A DNA stretch of 64,000 nt. It comes from Oleidesulfovibrio alaskensis DSM 16109. GTDB lineage: Bacteria; Desulfobacterota; Desulfovibrionia; Desulfovibrionales; Desulfovibrionaceae. The stretch's first letter is position 1, and the number at the start of each line of letters is the position of its first letter. Below, piece by piece: positions 16,861 through 25,495 of this stretch. The stretch is from the NCBI RefSeq assembly GCF_000482745.1, contig NZ_AXWQ01000004.1, positions 434,001 to 498,000 on the forward strand. The letters run 5' to 3'. Under the pieces are notes generated by a model. It made no database searches. It was not told where the DNA came from and saw only the letters and a list, made by a program, of their open reading frames with translations. Both the position numbers and the translations under genes were made by a program.

Positions 16861-17133
16861 ATGAAGGATTATCTCGGACAGGCTTCAGGCAGCAACGCGC
16901 AGGGTGTTGTATACTTTTTGTACCACGATAACTGCGCCGAACAGATGCCCCGCACATATTCCGACCCTCTGGAACTGCTGGGAGACATGACCCTGCTGCG
17001 CCTTTCGGAAGAACAGAAAGCCGCCCTGCGTACCATCCTTCATCGGGAAATTGCAGAAAACGGTGCAGAAGCTGTCTGGCGCTCGCGTGCGTATCGCAAG
17101 AACATCATTCATTCTTTCGGCAGAATCGTCTAG
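16861..17133 (+). CDS. Small hypothetical protein downstream of the SAM riboswitch
   Basis: A 90-residue protein starting MKDYLGQASGSNAQ, with AGGAG seven bases before ATG 16861. The middle has YFLYHDNCAEQMPRTY, followed by two helices (LSEEQKAALRTILHREIAENG). There is a single Cys, no membrane segment and no domain known to me. It is the first and only gene after the riboswitch terminator and is itself followed by a terminator, so it is the only visible target of the SAM switch in this direction. Known S-box genes make or import methionine or SAM. A short regulator or an unrecognised enzyme subunit are both possible. Confidence 0.7.
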   Translation: MKDYLGQASGSNAQGVVYFLYHDNCAEQMPRTYSDPLELLGDMTLLRLSEEQKAALRTILHREIAENGAEAVWRSRAYRKNIIHSFGRIV

Positions 17134-17163
17134 CACAAGAGCGCTGTACATACGCCAAAGGCG

Positions 17164-17194
17164 AAGGGCCGGCAGGAAGGTGCTGCCGGCCCTT
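17164..17194. terminator. Bidirectional terminator between convergent genes
   Basis: Perfect stem AAGGGCCGGCA (17164-17174) with TGCCGGCCCTT (17184-17194). It ends the riboswitch unit and the HAD gene. T-runs are short. Confidence 0.7.
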
Positions 17195-17230
17195 GTCCAT
17201 ACTCCCGAAAAACATCCCCGCACAACGGTT

Positions 17231-17746
17231 TCAGACGCACTCCGGACTGTCAAAGCCCATATCTGCCAGCAACGCAGGCAGTTCGCGGAAATCGTGCATC
17301 GTTCTCACCAACTCCGCCTCCCTGCGCTCTTCAGTACGCCGGTTAAACCATACTCCGCGTATGCCCAGCTGGTTGGCCCCCCAGATATCCGCCATATAGT
17401 CATCGCCCACCATCACCACGCAGCCGGCATCCAGCTTCAGGTCGCGCAGCACATGACTCCAGAATCCGGCCTGCGGCTTGGGGCGGCCGATAAAGCGATA
17501 GGTGTAGATTCTGTCCAGCACCTGCCCCAGTCCCATGGTGTCCAGAGAAGCCCGCACCTCATGTTCTTCCGATTCCGCGGCATTGGAAGCAAGCCCCGTT
17601 GTCCAGCACGGTGCCAGACTCATGACCACTTCACGGGCATGCGGTGTGGCAGGCACGCCGGACCACCCTTTCTCCCTGCCCAAATACCACGGCATGCTCT
17701 CCATCAGCGTACCGCCCCAGTCAAACAGCAGCGCTCGTTTATGCAT
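17231..17746 (-). CDS. HAD-superfamily protein with a DWGGT nucleophile motif
   Basis: A 171-residue HAD-like protein. Motif I is LLFDWGGTLM (D9). The usual second Asp (DxD) is replaced by Gly, a variant that occurs in some HAD families but removes the ordinary acid/base residue of phosphatases. Motif II may be GLASNAAE, motif III is the Lys in RFIGRPKPQAGF, and motif IV is VMVGDDYMADIWGA. The cap is small. It may be a phosphohydrolase of altered mechanism or a non-phosphatase HAD. It is convergent with the riboswitch unit, and no partner gene indicates a substrate. Confidence 0.8.
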   Translation of the reverse strand: MHKRALLFDWGGTLMESMPWYLGREKGWSGVPATPHAREVVMSLAPCWTTGLASNAAESEEHEVRASLDTMGLGQVLDRIYTYRFIGRPKPQAGFWSHVLRDLKLDAGCVVMVGDDYMADIWGANQLGIRGVWFNRRTEERREAELVRTMHDFRELPALLADMGFDSPECV

Positions 17747-18273
17747 TGTCGCCTCCTCGGCTTTCAGTGCCCGCGTCGGGGCATCGCGTCAAGCCTGCGG
17801 CAGTCATGATGTCTGCACGGCAGGACACGGCACAGCGGGGGCTCCGGCATACCATAACGGAAAGCATGGGCGTGAAGATGCGGCGGCAGCCGCCCCCTGC
17901 CCTTCAGATAGCCGCATCAGAAGATCACCATCGTCACGTCTGCCCGGAATGCACCGACTGCCCATAATGCCCTGACTGCACTGACGGTTCTGGCTGCCTG
18001 AGCGAAACAGGACAGAAGCCCCGCCCCGGCACGCCCCTGAAAATCCGCACAGGGTCGATACCCGCGTGGCACCCCATGAGTACGCCCACGAGTACACCCC
18101 ACGATTCCCCCCCACGATTACCCCCCATGATCTGGCCGCTGCATTGCAGCATACGGGCAGCGCACACCGGCACTGACTTTCAGGTGGTGGCAGGGCATGC
18201 CGCGGGCGCGGGCAGACAGGACGACAGGTAAGAAAGTCAGGCAGCAGAAACAACAAAAGCGCACAGTGAACGC
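17747..18273. other. Long gap between groEL and the HAD gene, with repeats
   Basis: About 590 bases up to groEL. It carries a 12-13 base degenerate tandem array (18068-18130) and, near 17935-17995, a second repetitive stretch with recurring GCATT and GGGCAG elements on the minus strand. Overlapping short frames are open but have no ribosome sites or recognisable products. Confidence 0.5.
18068..18130. repeat. Degenerate tandem repeat, five 12-13 base units
   Basis: Units end in CCC(A)CGA or CCCATGA: GGCACCCCATGA, GTACGCCCACGA, GTACACCCCACGA, TTCCCCCCCACGA, TTACCCCCCATGA. On the other strand each reads TCRTGGG followed by a variable tail. There is no coding frame to explain it. Confidence 0.75.
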
Positions 18274-18302
18274 AAAAAAAGGGCCGGAGTAAACTCCGGC
18301 CC
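18274..18302 (-). terminator. Terminator of the groESL operon
   Basis: Stem GGGCCGGAGT (18281-18290) with ACTCCGGCCC (18293-18302), followed on the minus strand by seven T. Confidence 0.9.
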
Positions 18303-18335
18303 TGAAGGTTCGGTTGGTGCGACCAGTCGTAGCGA

Positions 18336-19982
<1,647 letters not shown>

Positions 19983-20030
19983 ATTTCTTCTCCTCCTGAA
20001 AGGATAGGACTAAGTCAGTGGGAAAGTCAG

Positions 20031-20318
20031 TTACTGAATGATAGCCAGAATGTCGTCTTCACGCATGACCAGATGGTCAACGCCGTCCAGCTTCACTTCG
20101 GTGCCTGCGTACTTGTTGAACAGCACCACGTCGCCGGTCTTCACGGTCATGGCAATTACCTTGCCGTCGTCTGCGGTCTTGCCGGGGCCGACTGCGATCA
20201 CTTCACCACGGGAAGGCTTTTCCTTCGCGGTGTCGGGAATGTACAGGCCGCCTGCGGTCTTTTCTTCGGACTCAAGGCGCTTAACCAGCACACGATCGTT
20301 CAAAGGCTTCAGGTTCAT
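20031..20318 (-). CDS. groS: Co-chaperonin GroES (10 kDa)
   Basis: A 95-residue GroES that caps GroEL. It starts MNLKPLNDRVLVKRLE, has the mobile-loop region (EEKTAGGLYIPDTAKEKPSRG) and ends with LVMREDDILAIIQ. ATG 20318 is preceded by GGAGGTTAGGAGAG. It is the first gene of the groESL operon. CIRCE lies 43-69 bases upstream of the start, within the promoter/leader. Confidence 0.99.
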   Translation of the reverse strand: MNLKPLNDRVLVKRLESEEKTAGGLYIPDTAKEKPSRGEVIAVGPGKTADDGKVIAMTVKTGDVVLFNKYAGTEVKLDGVDHLVMREDDILAIIQ

Positions 20319-20630
20319 ACTCTCCTAACCTCCAGATTATTTAACTCTTTTTGCCCTTTTTTAGCACTCTCTTCACGCGAGTGCCAAAGGAAAGCAGCAC
20401 ATTCACCCACGCACCTGCGGGGGCAGACACGTTAAAAAGCGGCCGGGCAGCCGCGGATGAAGCACCGCATGTTATTCCAATTACCGCAACATGCAGCGGT
20501 GCTTAGCTGCAGGGATAATAATCCCCGTTTCCGGTTTGAAAAGGGGTAAATTGCATTTTTTTTGCGGGCACAGCCCCTCAAAGATGTTAACACTCTGTTT
20601 TTCAAAATTATTTTTTTATATTTTCCATAA
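20319..20630. other. groESL leader and gap up to the NhaC-family gene
   Basis: Apart from CIRCE, this contains an AT-rich stretch from about 20560 to 20635 with no gene. No perfect promoter box is evident near CIRCE. The terminator of the NhaC-family gene lies on the opposite side of the gene end and is listed separately. Confidence 0.4.
20361..20387. promoter_or_regulatory. CIRCE operator (HrcA binding site)
   Basis: TTAGCACTC (20361-20369), nine bases, GAGTGCCAA (20379-20387): the standard inverted repeat with one mismatch to the consensus. It lies upstream of groES, so groESL is predicted to be HrcA-controlled. Confidence 0.95.
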
Positions 20631-20660
20631 AAAAATGCCACCCCCGGCGGGGGGTGGCAC
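20631..20660. terminator. Hairpin flanked by T-runs near the NhaC-family gene end
   Basis: Stem TGCCACCCCC (20636-20645) with GGGGGTGGCA (20650-20659). On the minus strand it is followed by seven T, just beyond the stop of the NhaC-family gene. Confidence 0.88.
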
Positions 20661-20687
20661 ATACATATTCAGGAACAATTCCTGATA

Positions 20688-22013
20688 TTAAGATTTAATC
20701 CGGGGCCTGCCCGTCATGATGGCCAGCAGCCCCACAACGGCAAGAATAAAGCAGTAGTAGTTACCGCCGACAACTTCCAGCGGCGATATGCCCGCTATGG
20801 AACCGGCAAGCAGCACCTGCGCCGCGTACGGCATGATTCCCTGAAAAACACAGGAGAAAATATCAAGTATGCTTGCGCTGCGGCGGGGGTCTATGCCGTT
20901 CTTGTCGGCAATCTCTTTTGCCAGACCGCCGGAAAGAATGATGGCCACGGTGTTGTTTGCCGTGCAGGCATCCGCCACCGAGACAAGCCCCGCAATGCTC
21001 AACTCGCCGGTACGGGCCTGATTGTCGCTGCGCGAGCGTGCAGTAAGCGCATCTATACGGCCCAGCAGCCACTTGATACCGCCCTGTACTCTGATCAGTT
21101 CGCCCAGACCGCCGATCAGCATGGAAAGAACCATGATTTCCTGCATTCCCTTGAAGCCGTTAAAAATGTCCTGCGAAAATCCTATCAGCGAATATTCCGG
21201 CATTGTCAGCAGCCCCACAGCGCCCGTAAACACGATGCCGCACGCCAGCACCACAAAGACGTTTACCCCGGCCACGGCCATGCCCAGAATAACCATATAG
21301 GGAAGCGCTTTGATAACGCTGTAATCACCGGAAACAGTCACCGCGCCGTCGGCACCCAGCAGGGCGAATCCGGCCACTGCCAGCACGGCCGCGGGCAGGG
21401 CTATGTACAGGTTTACACGGAATTTATCTTTCATCTCGCAGCCCTGCGTACGCGTGGCGGCGATGGTGGTATCAGAAATCATGGAAAGGTTGTCGCCGAA
21501 CATGGCGCCGCCCAGCACAGCGCCCATAAGCAGCGGCAGGCCGATGGTTGTCTGTTCGCCCACGCCCACGGCAATAGGGGCAATGGCGGCTATGGTGCCC
21601 ATGGATGTGCCCATGGCAGTGGAGACAAAAGCCCCGATAAGAAACAGGCCGGGCAGCACAAAGGCCGGCGGCACAAGATCAAGCCCGAGATTGACCGTGG
21701 AACTGACGCCGCCGATGGCCGTGGCCACCGAAGCAAAGGCACCGGCAAGCAGATAGATGAGGCACATGGTTATGATGTTGCCGTCACCCACGCCGCTGAT
21801 GAAAACCCCGAGCTGCTTGTCCAGACGCTGGCCGCCGCGCAGTTTGCCCAGCAGCAGGCTGAAGGCGATGGCAGGCAGTATGGCTACGGCGGCGGACAGC
21901 TGGTAAAAAGCCATTTTCGTGCCGTTGGCCGTCAGCACGGCACCGGTGCCGATAAACAGCGCAAGAAAAAACACAAGCGGCAGCAGGGCCGAAAAAGACG
22001 GTTTACTGTTCAA
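20688..22013 (-). CDS. NhaC-family transporter (Na+/H+ antiporter or MetT-like)
   Basis: A 441-residue inner-membrane protein with 11-12 hydrophobic segments. Family motifs include the Gly-rich GTSMGTIAAIAPIAVGVG and GGAMFGDNLSMISDTTIAATRTQG, which carries the conserved Asp residues, and TANNTVAIILSGGLAKEIAD near the C-terminus. NhaC-family proteins include Na+/H+ antiporters and, in some lineages, MetT methionine transporters under methionine control. The substrate cannot be decided from sequence. An inverted repeat about 115 bases upstream resembles one upstream of metF in this window, which favours the MetT reading slightly. It is a monocistronic unit. Confidence 0.85.
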   Translation of the reverse strand: MNSKPSFSALLPLVFFLALFIGTGAVLTANGTKMAFYQLSAAVAILPAIAFSLLLGKLRGGQRLDKQLGVFISGVGDGNIITMCLIYLLAGAFASVATAIGGVSSTVNLGLDLVPPAFVLPGLFLIGAFVSTAMGTSMGTIAAIAPIAVGVGEQTTIGLPLLMGAVLGGAMFGDNLSMISDTTIAATRTQGCEMKDKFRVNLYIALPAAVLAVAGFALLGADGAVTVSGDYSVIKALPYMVILGMAVAGVNVFVVLACGIVFTGAVGLLTMPEYSLIGFSQDIFNGFKGMQEIMVLSMLIGGLGELIRVQGGIKWLLGRIDALTARSRSDNQARTGELSIAGLVSVADACTANNTVAIILSGGLAKEIADKNGIDPRRSASILDIFSCVFQGIMPYAAQVLLAGSIAGISPLEVVGGNYYCFILAVVGLLAIMTGRPRIKS

Positions 22014-22125
22014 GGTGGTATCCTCCCCCGTTCAGGAATGGCAGCGCGGCAGCCCCTTCACTGCTGCTCGCCGGTCGGCGCAACCGGAGCGCTGGCACGA
22101 TGATGACACACGCCGTGAATCACTA

Positions 22126-22143
22126 TATCAAACTAAGTTGATA
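22126..22143. promoter_or_regulatory. Candidate operator: TATCAA-N6-TTGATA
   Basis: Perfect 6-bp inverted repeat TATCAA (22126-22131) and TTGATA (22138-22143), inside an AT-rich stretch upstream of the NhaC-family gene (start 22013). A further GATATAT follows at about 22148. The position suits a repressor site; the regulator is unknown. Confidence 0.4.
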
Positions 22144-22175
22144 AACTGATATATGAGCACTGCCCCCCTGTCAAT

Positions 22176-22205
22176 GAAAAAGCCGCTCCGGAACACCGGA
22201 ACGGC
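22176..22205 (-). terminator. Probable terminator of the ABC-F gene
   Basis: Imperfect stem GCCGCTCCGG (from 22182) with CCGGAACGGC, followed on the minus strand by TTTTTC. It is about 110 bases after the stop at 22315. Confidence 0.55.
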
Positions 22206-22314
22206 CACAGGTGATTTTTTGATACAAAAGCAATGGCAATGCGTCATGGCGCATGCGCGCACGGGTGGATGTCAGAACTATGCTCCTGCCCGTGCCGCCC
22301 GCGCAGCAGAACCG

Positions 22315-24252
22315 TTACTGACCGGGCATGCCGCGCAGGTCGGCGGCACGCTGTTCCGCCTCTTCCCAGCGGGTCAGCAGTTCCATGAGTTCTTCTTCAA
22401 TGGCGGGCAGCCTTGCGGAAAGCACGGCAAAGCGCTCTGGATTGCCGGTATACAATGCAGGGTCTGACAGTTCGGCTTCCGCCGCCGCCTGCTCTTTTTC
22501 CAGCGCTTCCATGCGGAGCGGCAGTTCCTGCAGTTCTTCTTCCAGCTGTTTCAGTTCGCGCTGTTCATTAAACGTCAGCTTGCGCGGTTTTTCCTGCTGC
22601 CGCTCCGTTCTGGACTGTCGGGAGGCTGCAGGCTTTTCTTCCTGCACCGGCTGCGGGCGCTGCCGCAGCCAGTCATCGTAGCCGCCCACATATTCATTCA
22701 CGCACCCGCCGCCCTCGAATGCCAGCGTAGAGGTCACCACATTGTTCAGAAAAGCTCTGTCGTGGCTGACGATGAGCACGGTACCCGAATATTCACCCAG
22801 CAGTTCCTCCAGCAGCTCCAGCGTTTCCATGTCCAGATCGTTGGTGGGTTCGTCCATCACCAGCAGGTTGGAAGGACGCGCAAACAATCTTGCCAGCAGC
22901 AACCTGTTGCGCTCGCCACCCGAAAGCACTTTTACCGGCAGCATGGTCCGCTCCGGTTCAAAAAGAAATTCTTTCAGATACCCCACAACGTGCTTGCGCA
23001 CGCCGTTGATCTCCAGGGTGTCGTTACCGCCTGCCACGCTTTCGCGTACGCTGGCCTCATCATCCAGAACATTGCGCAGCTGGTCAAAATAGGCGATTTC
23101 CAGTCTGGTGCCGTGCCGGATGCTGCCGCAGTCCGGCTTCAGATCGCCCAGCAGCAGCCGCAGCAGCGTTGTCTTACCCGCTCCGTTGGGGCCGATGATG
23201 CCCACTTTGTCGCCTCTGGTAACCAGCACCGAGGCATCGCGGATGACCGGCGCCGTGCCTGCCGGAGCGTCGGGCCAGGTGTAGGATATGCCGTCAGCCT
23301 CGATAACCAGCTTGCCGCTGCGTTCAGCCTCCTGCATCTGCATGGTCACGGTGCCCTGCCGCTCGCGGCGCTTTCTCCGCTCGTCCCGCATGGCCTGCAG
23401 TGCGCGTACACGCCCCATGTTTCTGGTACGCCGGGCCTTTATGCCCTGCCGGATCCACACTTCTTCCTGCGCCAGCTTTTTATCAAAGTTGGCCCATTCC
23501 TTTTCCTCTATTTCCAGCTGGGCCTGTTTGCGCTCCAGAAAGGTGTCATAATCACAGCTCCAGTCGGCCATGCGGCCCCTGTCCAGCTCGATGATGCGTT
23601 TTGCCACCCTGCGCAGAAAGGCCCTGTCGTGTGTCACAAACACAAGCGCTCTGGCCCTGCGCAGCAGAAAATCTTCAAGCCATGCTATGGAACTGATGTC
23701 CAGATGGTTTGTGGGTTCGTCCAGCAGCAGCAGGTCCGGATCGCTGACCAGTGCGCGTGCCAGCATGGCACGGCGTTTCATCCCGCCAGAAAGACACGAA
23801 AAATCGGCATACGGATCAAGCTGAAGGTGGTTGAGCGCGCTCATGATGTCGCCATGCCGCTCCCAGCCGGAGGCAGCATCCACCGCGGCCTGAGCGGCAG
23901 AAACCATGCCGTCGTCGTCCGCGGTTCCGGTCTGGCGCATGGCCCCGTGAAATGCGGCCAGCGCCCTGCCTTCTTCGCCCAGCCCCCCGCATACCACGGA
24001 ATAGACATCGCCCGTGATATCCTGCGGCACGTCCTGTGCCAGAAAGGCCGTACGCACCCCCTGTCCGCGCACGATCTGCCCCGAGTCAGGCTGCATCACA
24101 CCGGCAAGCAGCTTGAGAAAGGTGGACTTGCCCTGTCCGTTGCGCCCCATAAGGCAAACCCGTTCGCCCTGCTCTATCTGCACAGTCACCTGTTCGAGCA
24201 GTTGCGGGCCGTAAAGATTCAATGAAACATCGCGTACGCTGATAAGCGCCAT
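22315..24252 (-). CDS. ABC-F family ATPase, Uup-like
   Basis: A 645-residue soluble protein with two ABC domains and no membrane segment, as in ABC-F ribosome-associated proteins. First Walker A is GRNGQGKST (36-44), signature LSGGMKRRAML and Walker B LLLLDEPTNHLD. The linker (EEKEWANFDKKLAQEEVWIRQ) is charged. Second Walker A is GPNGAGKTT, signature LSGGERNRLLL and Walker B LLVMDEPTNDLD. The C-terminal 100 residues form a coiled coil (ELKQLEEELQELPLRMEALE), characteristic of Uup. Uup acts on ribosomes or stalled complexes and has been tied to transposon excision and competitive fitness. It is a single gene, divergent from the small gene at 24406. Confidence 0.92.
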   Translation of the reverse strand: MALISVRDVSLNLYGPQLLEQVTVQIEQGERVCLMGRNGQGKSTFLKLLAGVMQPDSGQIVRGQGVRTAFLAQDVPQDITGDVYSVVCGGLGEEGRALAAFHGAMRQTGTADDDGMVSAAQAAVDAASGWERHGDIMSALNHLQLDPYADFSCLSGGMKRRAMLARALVSDPDLLLLDEPTNHLDISSIAWLEDFLLRRARALVFVTHDRAFLRRVAKRIIELDRGRMADWSCDYDTFLERKQAQLEIEEKEWANFDKKLAQEEVWIRQGIKARRTRNMGRVRALQAMRDERRKRRERQGTVTMQMQEAERSGKLVIEADGISYTWPDAPAGTAPVIRDASVLVTRGDKVGIIGPNGAGKTTLLRLLLGDLKPDCGSIRHGTRLEIAYFDQLRNVLDDEASVRESVAGGNDTLEINGVRKHVVGYLKEFLFEPERTMLPVKVLSGGERNRLLLARLFARPSNLLVMDEPTNDLDMETLELLEELLGEYSGTVLIVSHDRAFLNNVVTSTLAFEGGGCVNEYVGGYDDWLRQRPQPVQEEKPAASRQSRTERQQEKPRKLTFNEQRELKQLEEELQELPLRMEALEKEQAAAEAELSDPALYTGNPERFAVLSARLPAIEEELMELLTRWEEAEQRAADLRGMPGQ

Positions 24253-24405
24253 ACTATCTCCTTGCGCGGCATGCGCGGGCAGGTTGTAGCGCGTGCGGCC
24301 CTCCGGGGCAAGCGCACCTGCCTGTGCAGCGTTGCTAACGCTTGCCGCACATGCGGCGAACGATTACGATTACTCCGTGAACCCATCAACCAGAGGAAGG
24401 ACGCC

Positions 24406-24810
24406 ATGAACACCAGCGATAACGGATCAACGCGCCCGCGGCATCCCGTAGACGCCCTGTCGACTTTTCTTGAAGATACGGCTCGGCAGATACGCCGGCT
24501 GGAGCAACAAGCGGAACACGCGCTGCACGAAAAAAACGATCAGCAGGAGTATCGCAGGCTGCTGGCCGAAAAAACCACAGTGCTCAGCGAACTGCCCGCT
24601 CTGGCGGAAGCCCGCGTGGCGGCCCTGCCCGACTCCGTCGCCGGAGCCGTACGGGAACGGCTGGAACGTTTTGCCCAGAGTGCTTCCAACGCGCTGCGCA
24701 TCGGCTCCATTTTTTACATGTCTGCACTGCTGTATCCGGAACACCACAAGGAAGGCGACAAAAACGATCTTGAACGCTACGCCGACGAAGTACGTGATAT
24801 CCGCTACTGA
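24406..24810 (+). CDS. Hypothetical helical protein, 134 residues
   Basis: ATG 24406 (MNTSDNGSTRPRHP) follows AGAGGAAGG; the open frame upstream lacks support. The protein is Ala-, Glu- and Arg-rich and mostly helical, with likely coiled-coil segments (FLEDTARQIRRLEQQAEHAL and EEYRRLLAEKTTVLSEL-like). It ends EGDKNDLERYADEVRDIRY. No membrane segment or Cys is present. A bidirectional hairpin follows the stop. I do not recognise the family. Confidence 0.65.
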   Translation: MNTSDNGSTRPRHPVDALSTFLEDTARQIRRLEQQAEHALHEKNDQQEYRRLLAEKTTVLSELPALAEARVAALPDSVAGAVRERLERFAQSASNALRIGSIFYMSALLYPEHHKEGDKNDLERYADEVRDIRY

Positions 24811-24825
24811 GACGGCAGCAGCCAA

Positions 24826-24866
24826 AAACGGCGCGGCCCCTGCATACACAGCCGGCCGCGCCGTTT
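24826..24866. terminator. Shared terminator hairpin
   Basis: Perfect 13-bp stem AAACGGCGCGGCC (24826-24838) with GGCCGCGCCGTTT (24854-24866) between convergent genes. Confidence 0.75.
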
Positions 24867-24914
24867 ATCGCCTTACCTTGCCTCCGCACCGGCGCGGATG
24901 CAGCATGTGCAGTG

Positions 24915-25406
24915 CTATGAACGCATGTTGATAAACTGGAGAGGCACTCCGAAATCGTCATCGCGCAGCAGCTGTATCACATCCTGCAGATCGTCTATTT
25001 TTTTACCGGTCACACGCACCTGATCATCCTGAATGGCGGCCTGCACCTTCAGTTTGCTTGCCTTGATTTTCTTTACTATCTTCTGGGCGGTTTCTTTGGA
25101 AATACCGTCCTTTACAGCAACACTGCGTTTGACCATGCCCTTTGAGGCTGCCTCAACCTTGCCGAAATCCAGAAACTTGGGATCGACTTTGCGGCGCACA
25201 CAGTTTGCCAGCAGCATTTCCTGCACGGCACGCATCTTCATGTCATCCGAAGCAAGAATGCTGATGGACGCCCCGCCCTTGTCAAAGCTCAGTTCCGTAT
25301 TGGACCCGCGGAAATCGTAGCGCGTGTCCACTTCCTTCTTCACGTTGTTGACCACGTTGTCCACTTCCTGCAGGTCAACCTTGCTTACCACGTCAAAAGA
25401 CGGCAT
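24915..25406 (-). CDS. YajQ/UPF0234 family nucleotide-binding protein
   Basis: A 163-residue member of the YajQ (DUF520) family, of full family length. The characteristic MPSFDVVSKVDLQEVDNVVN start, RYDFRGSNTEL and the C-terminal VRVTGKKIDDLQDVIQLLR with DFGVPLQFINMR are all present. YajQ proteins bind RNA or nucleotides; in Xanthomonas a homologue binds c-di-GMP, which is relevant given the many c-di-GMP genes here, but that ligand is not shown for this protein. It lies about 90 bases downstream of the DEAD-box helicase gene on the same strand and may be cotranscribed with it. Confidence 0.95.
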   Translation of the reverse strand: MPSFDVVSKVDLQEVDNVVNNVKKEVDTRYDFRGSNTELSFDKGGASISILASDDMKMRAVQEMLLANCVRRKVDPKFLDFGKVEAASKGMVKRSVAVKDGISKETAQKIVKKIKASKLKVQAAIQDDQVRVTGKKIDDLQDVIQLLRDDDFGVPLQFINMRS

Positions 25407-25495
25407 GGCGTTCCTCCCTTATGCTGATGCGCCGCGTTCCTGTCAGGCCGCGGCGTTGTTCTTTTTTTACTGTTGATTGTGCTTCCGGCGCCGGT

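Larger units (their letters stand above)
22014..22314. other. Gap between uup and the NhaC-family gene
   Basis: About 300 bases holding the inverted repeat at 22126-22143 and a probable uup terminator at 22176-22205. No gene is visible. Confidence 0.5.

Noticed and set aside
22762..24225. 487-codon plus-strand ORF opposite the ABC-F gene
   Set aside because: Antisense shadow of GC-rich coding DNA; the product has no domain, and the minus-strand gene has all ABC motifs.
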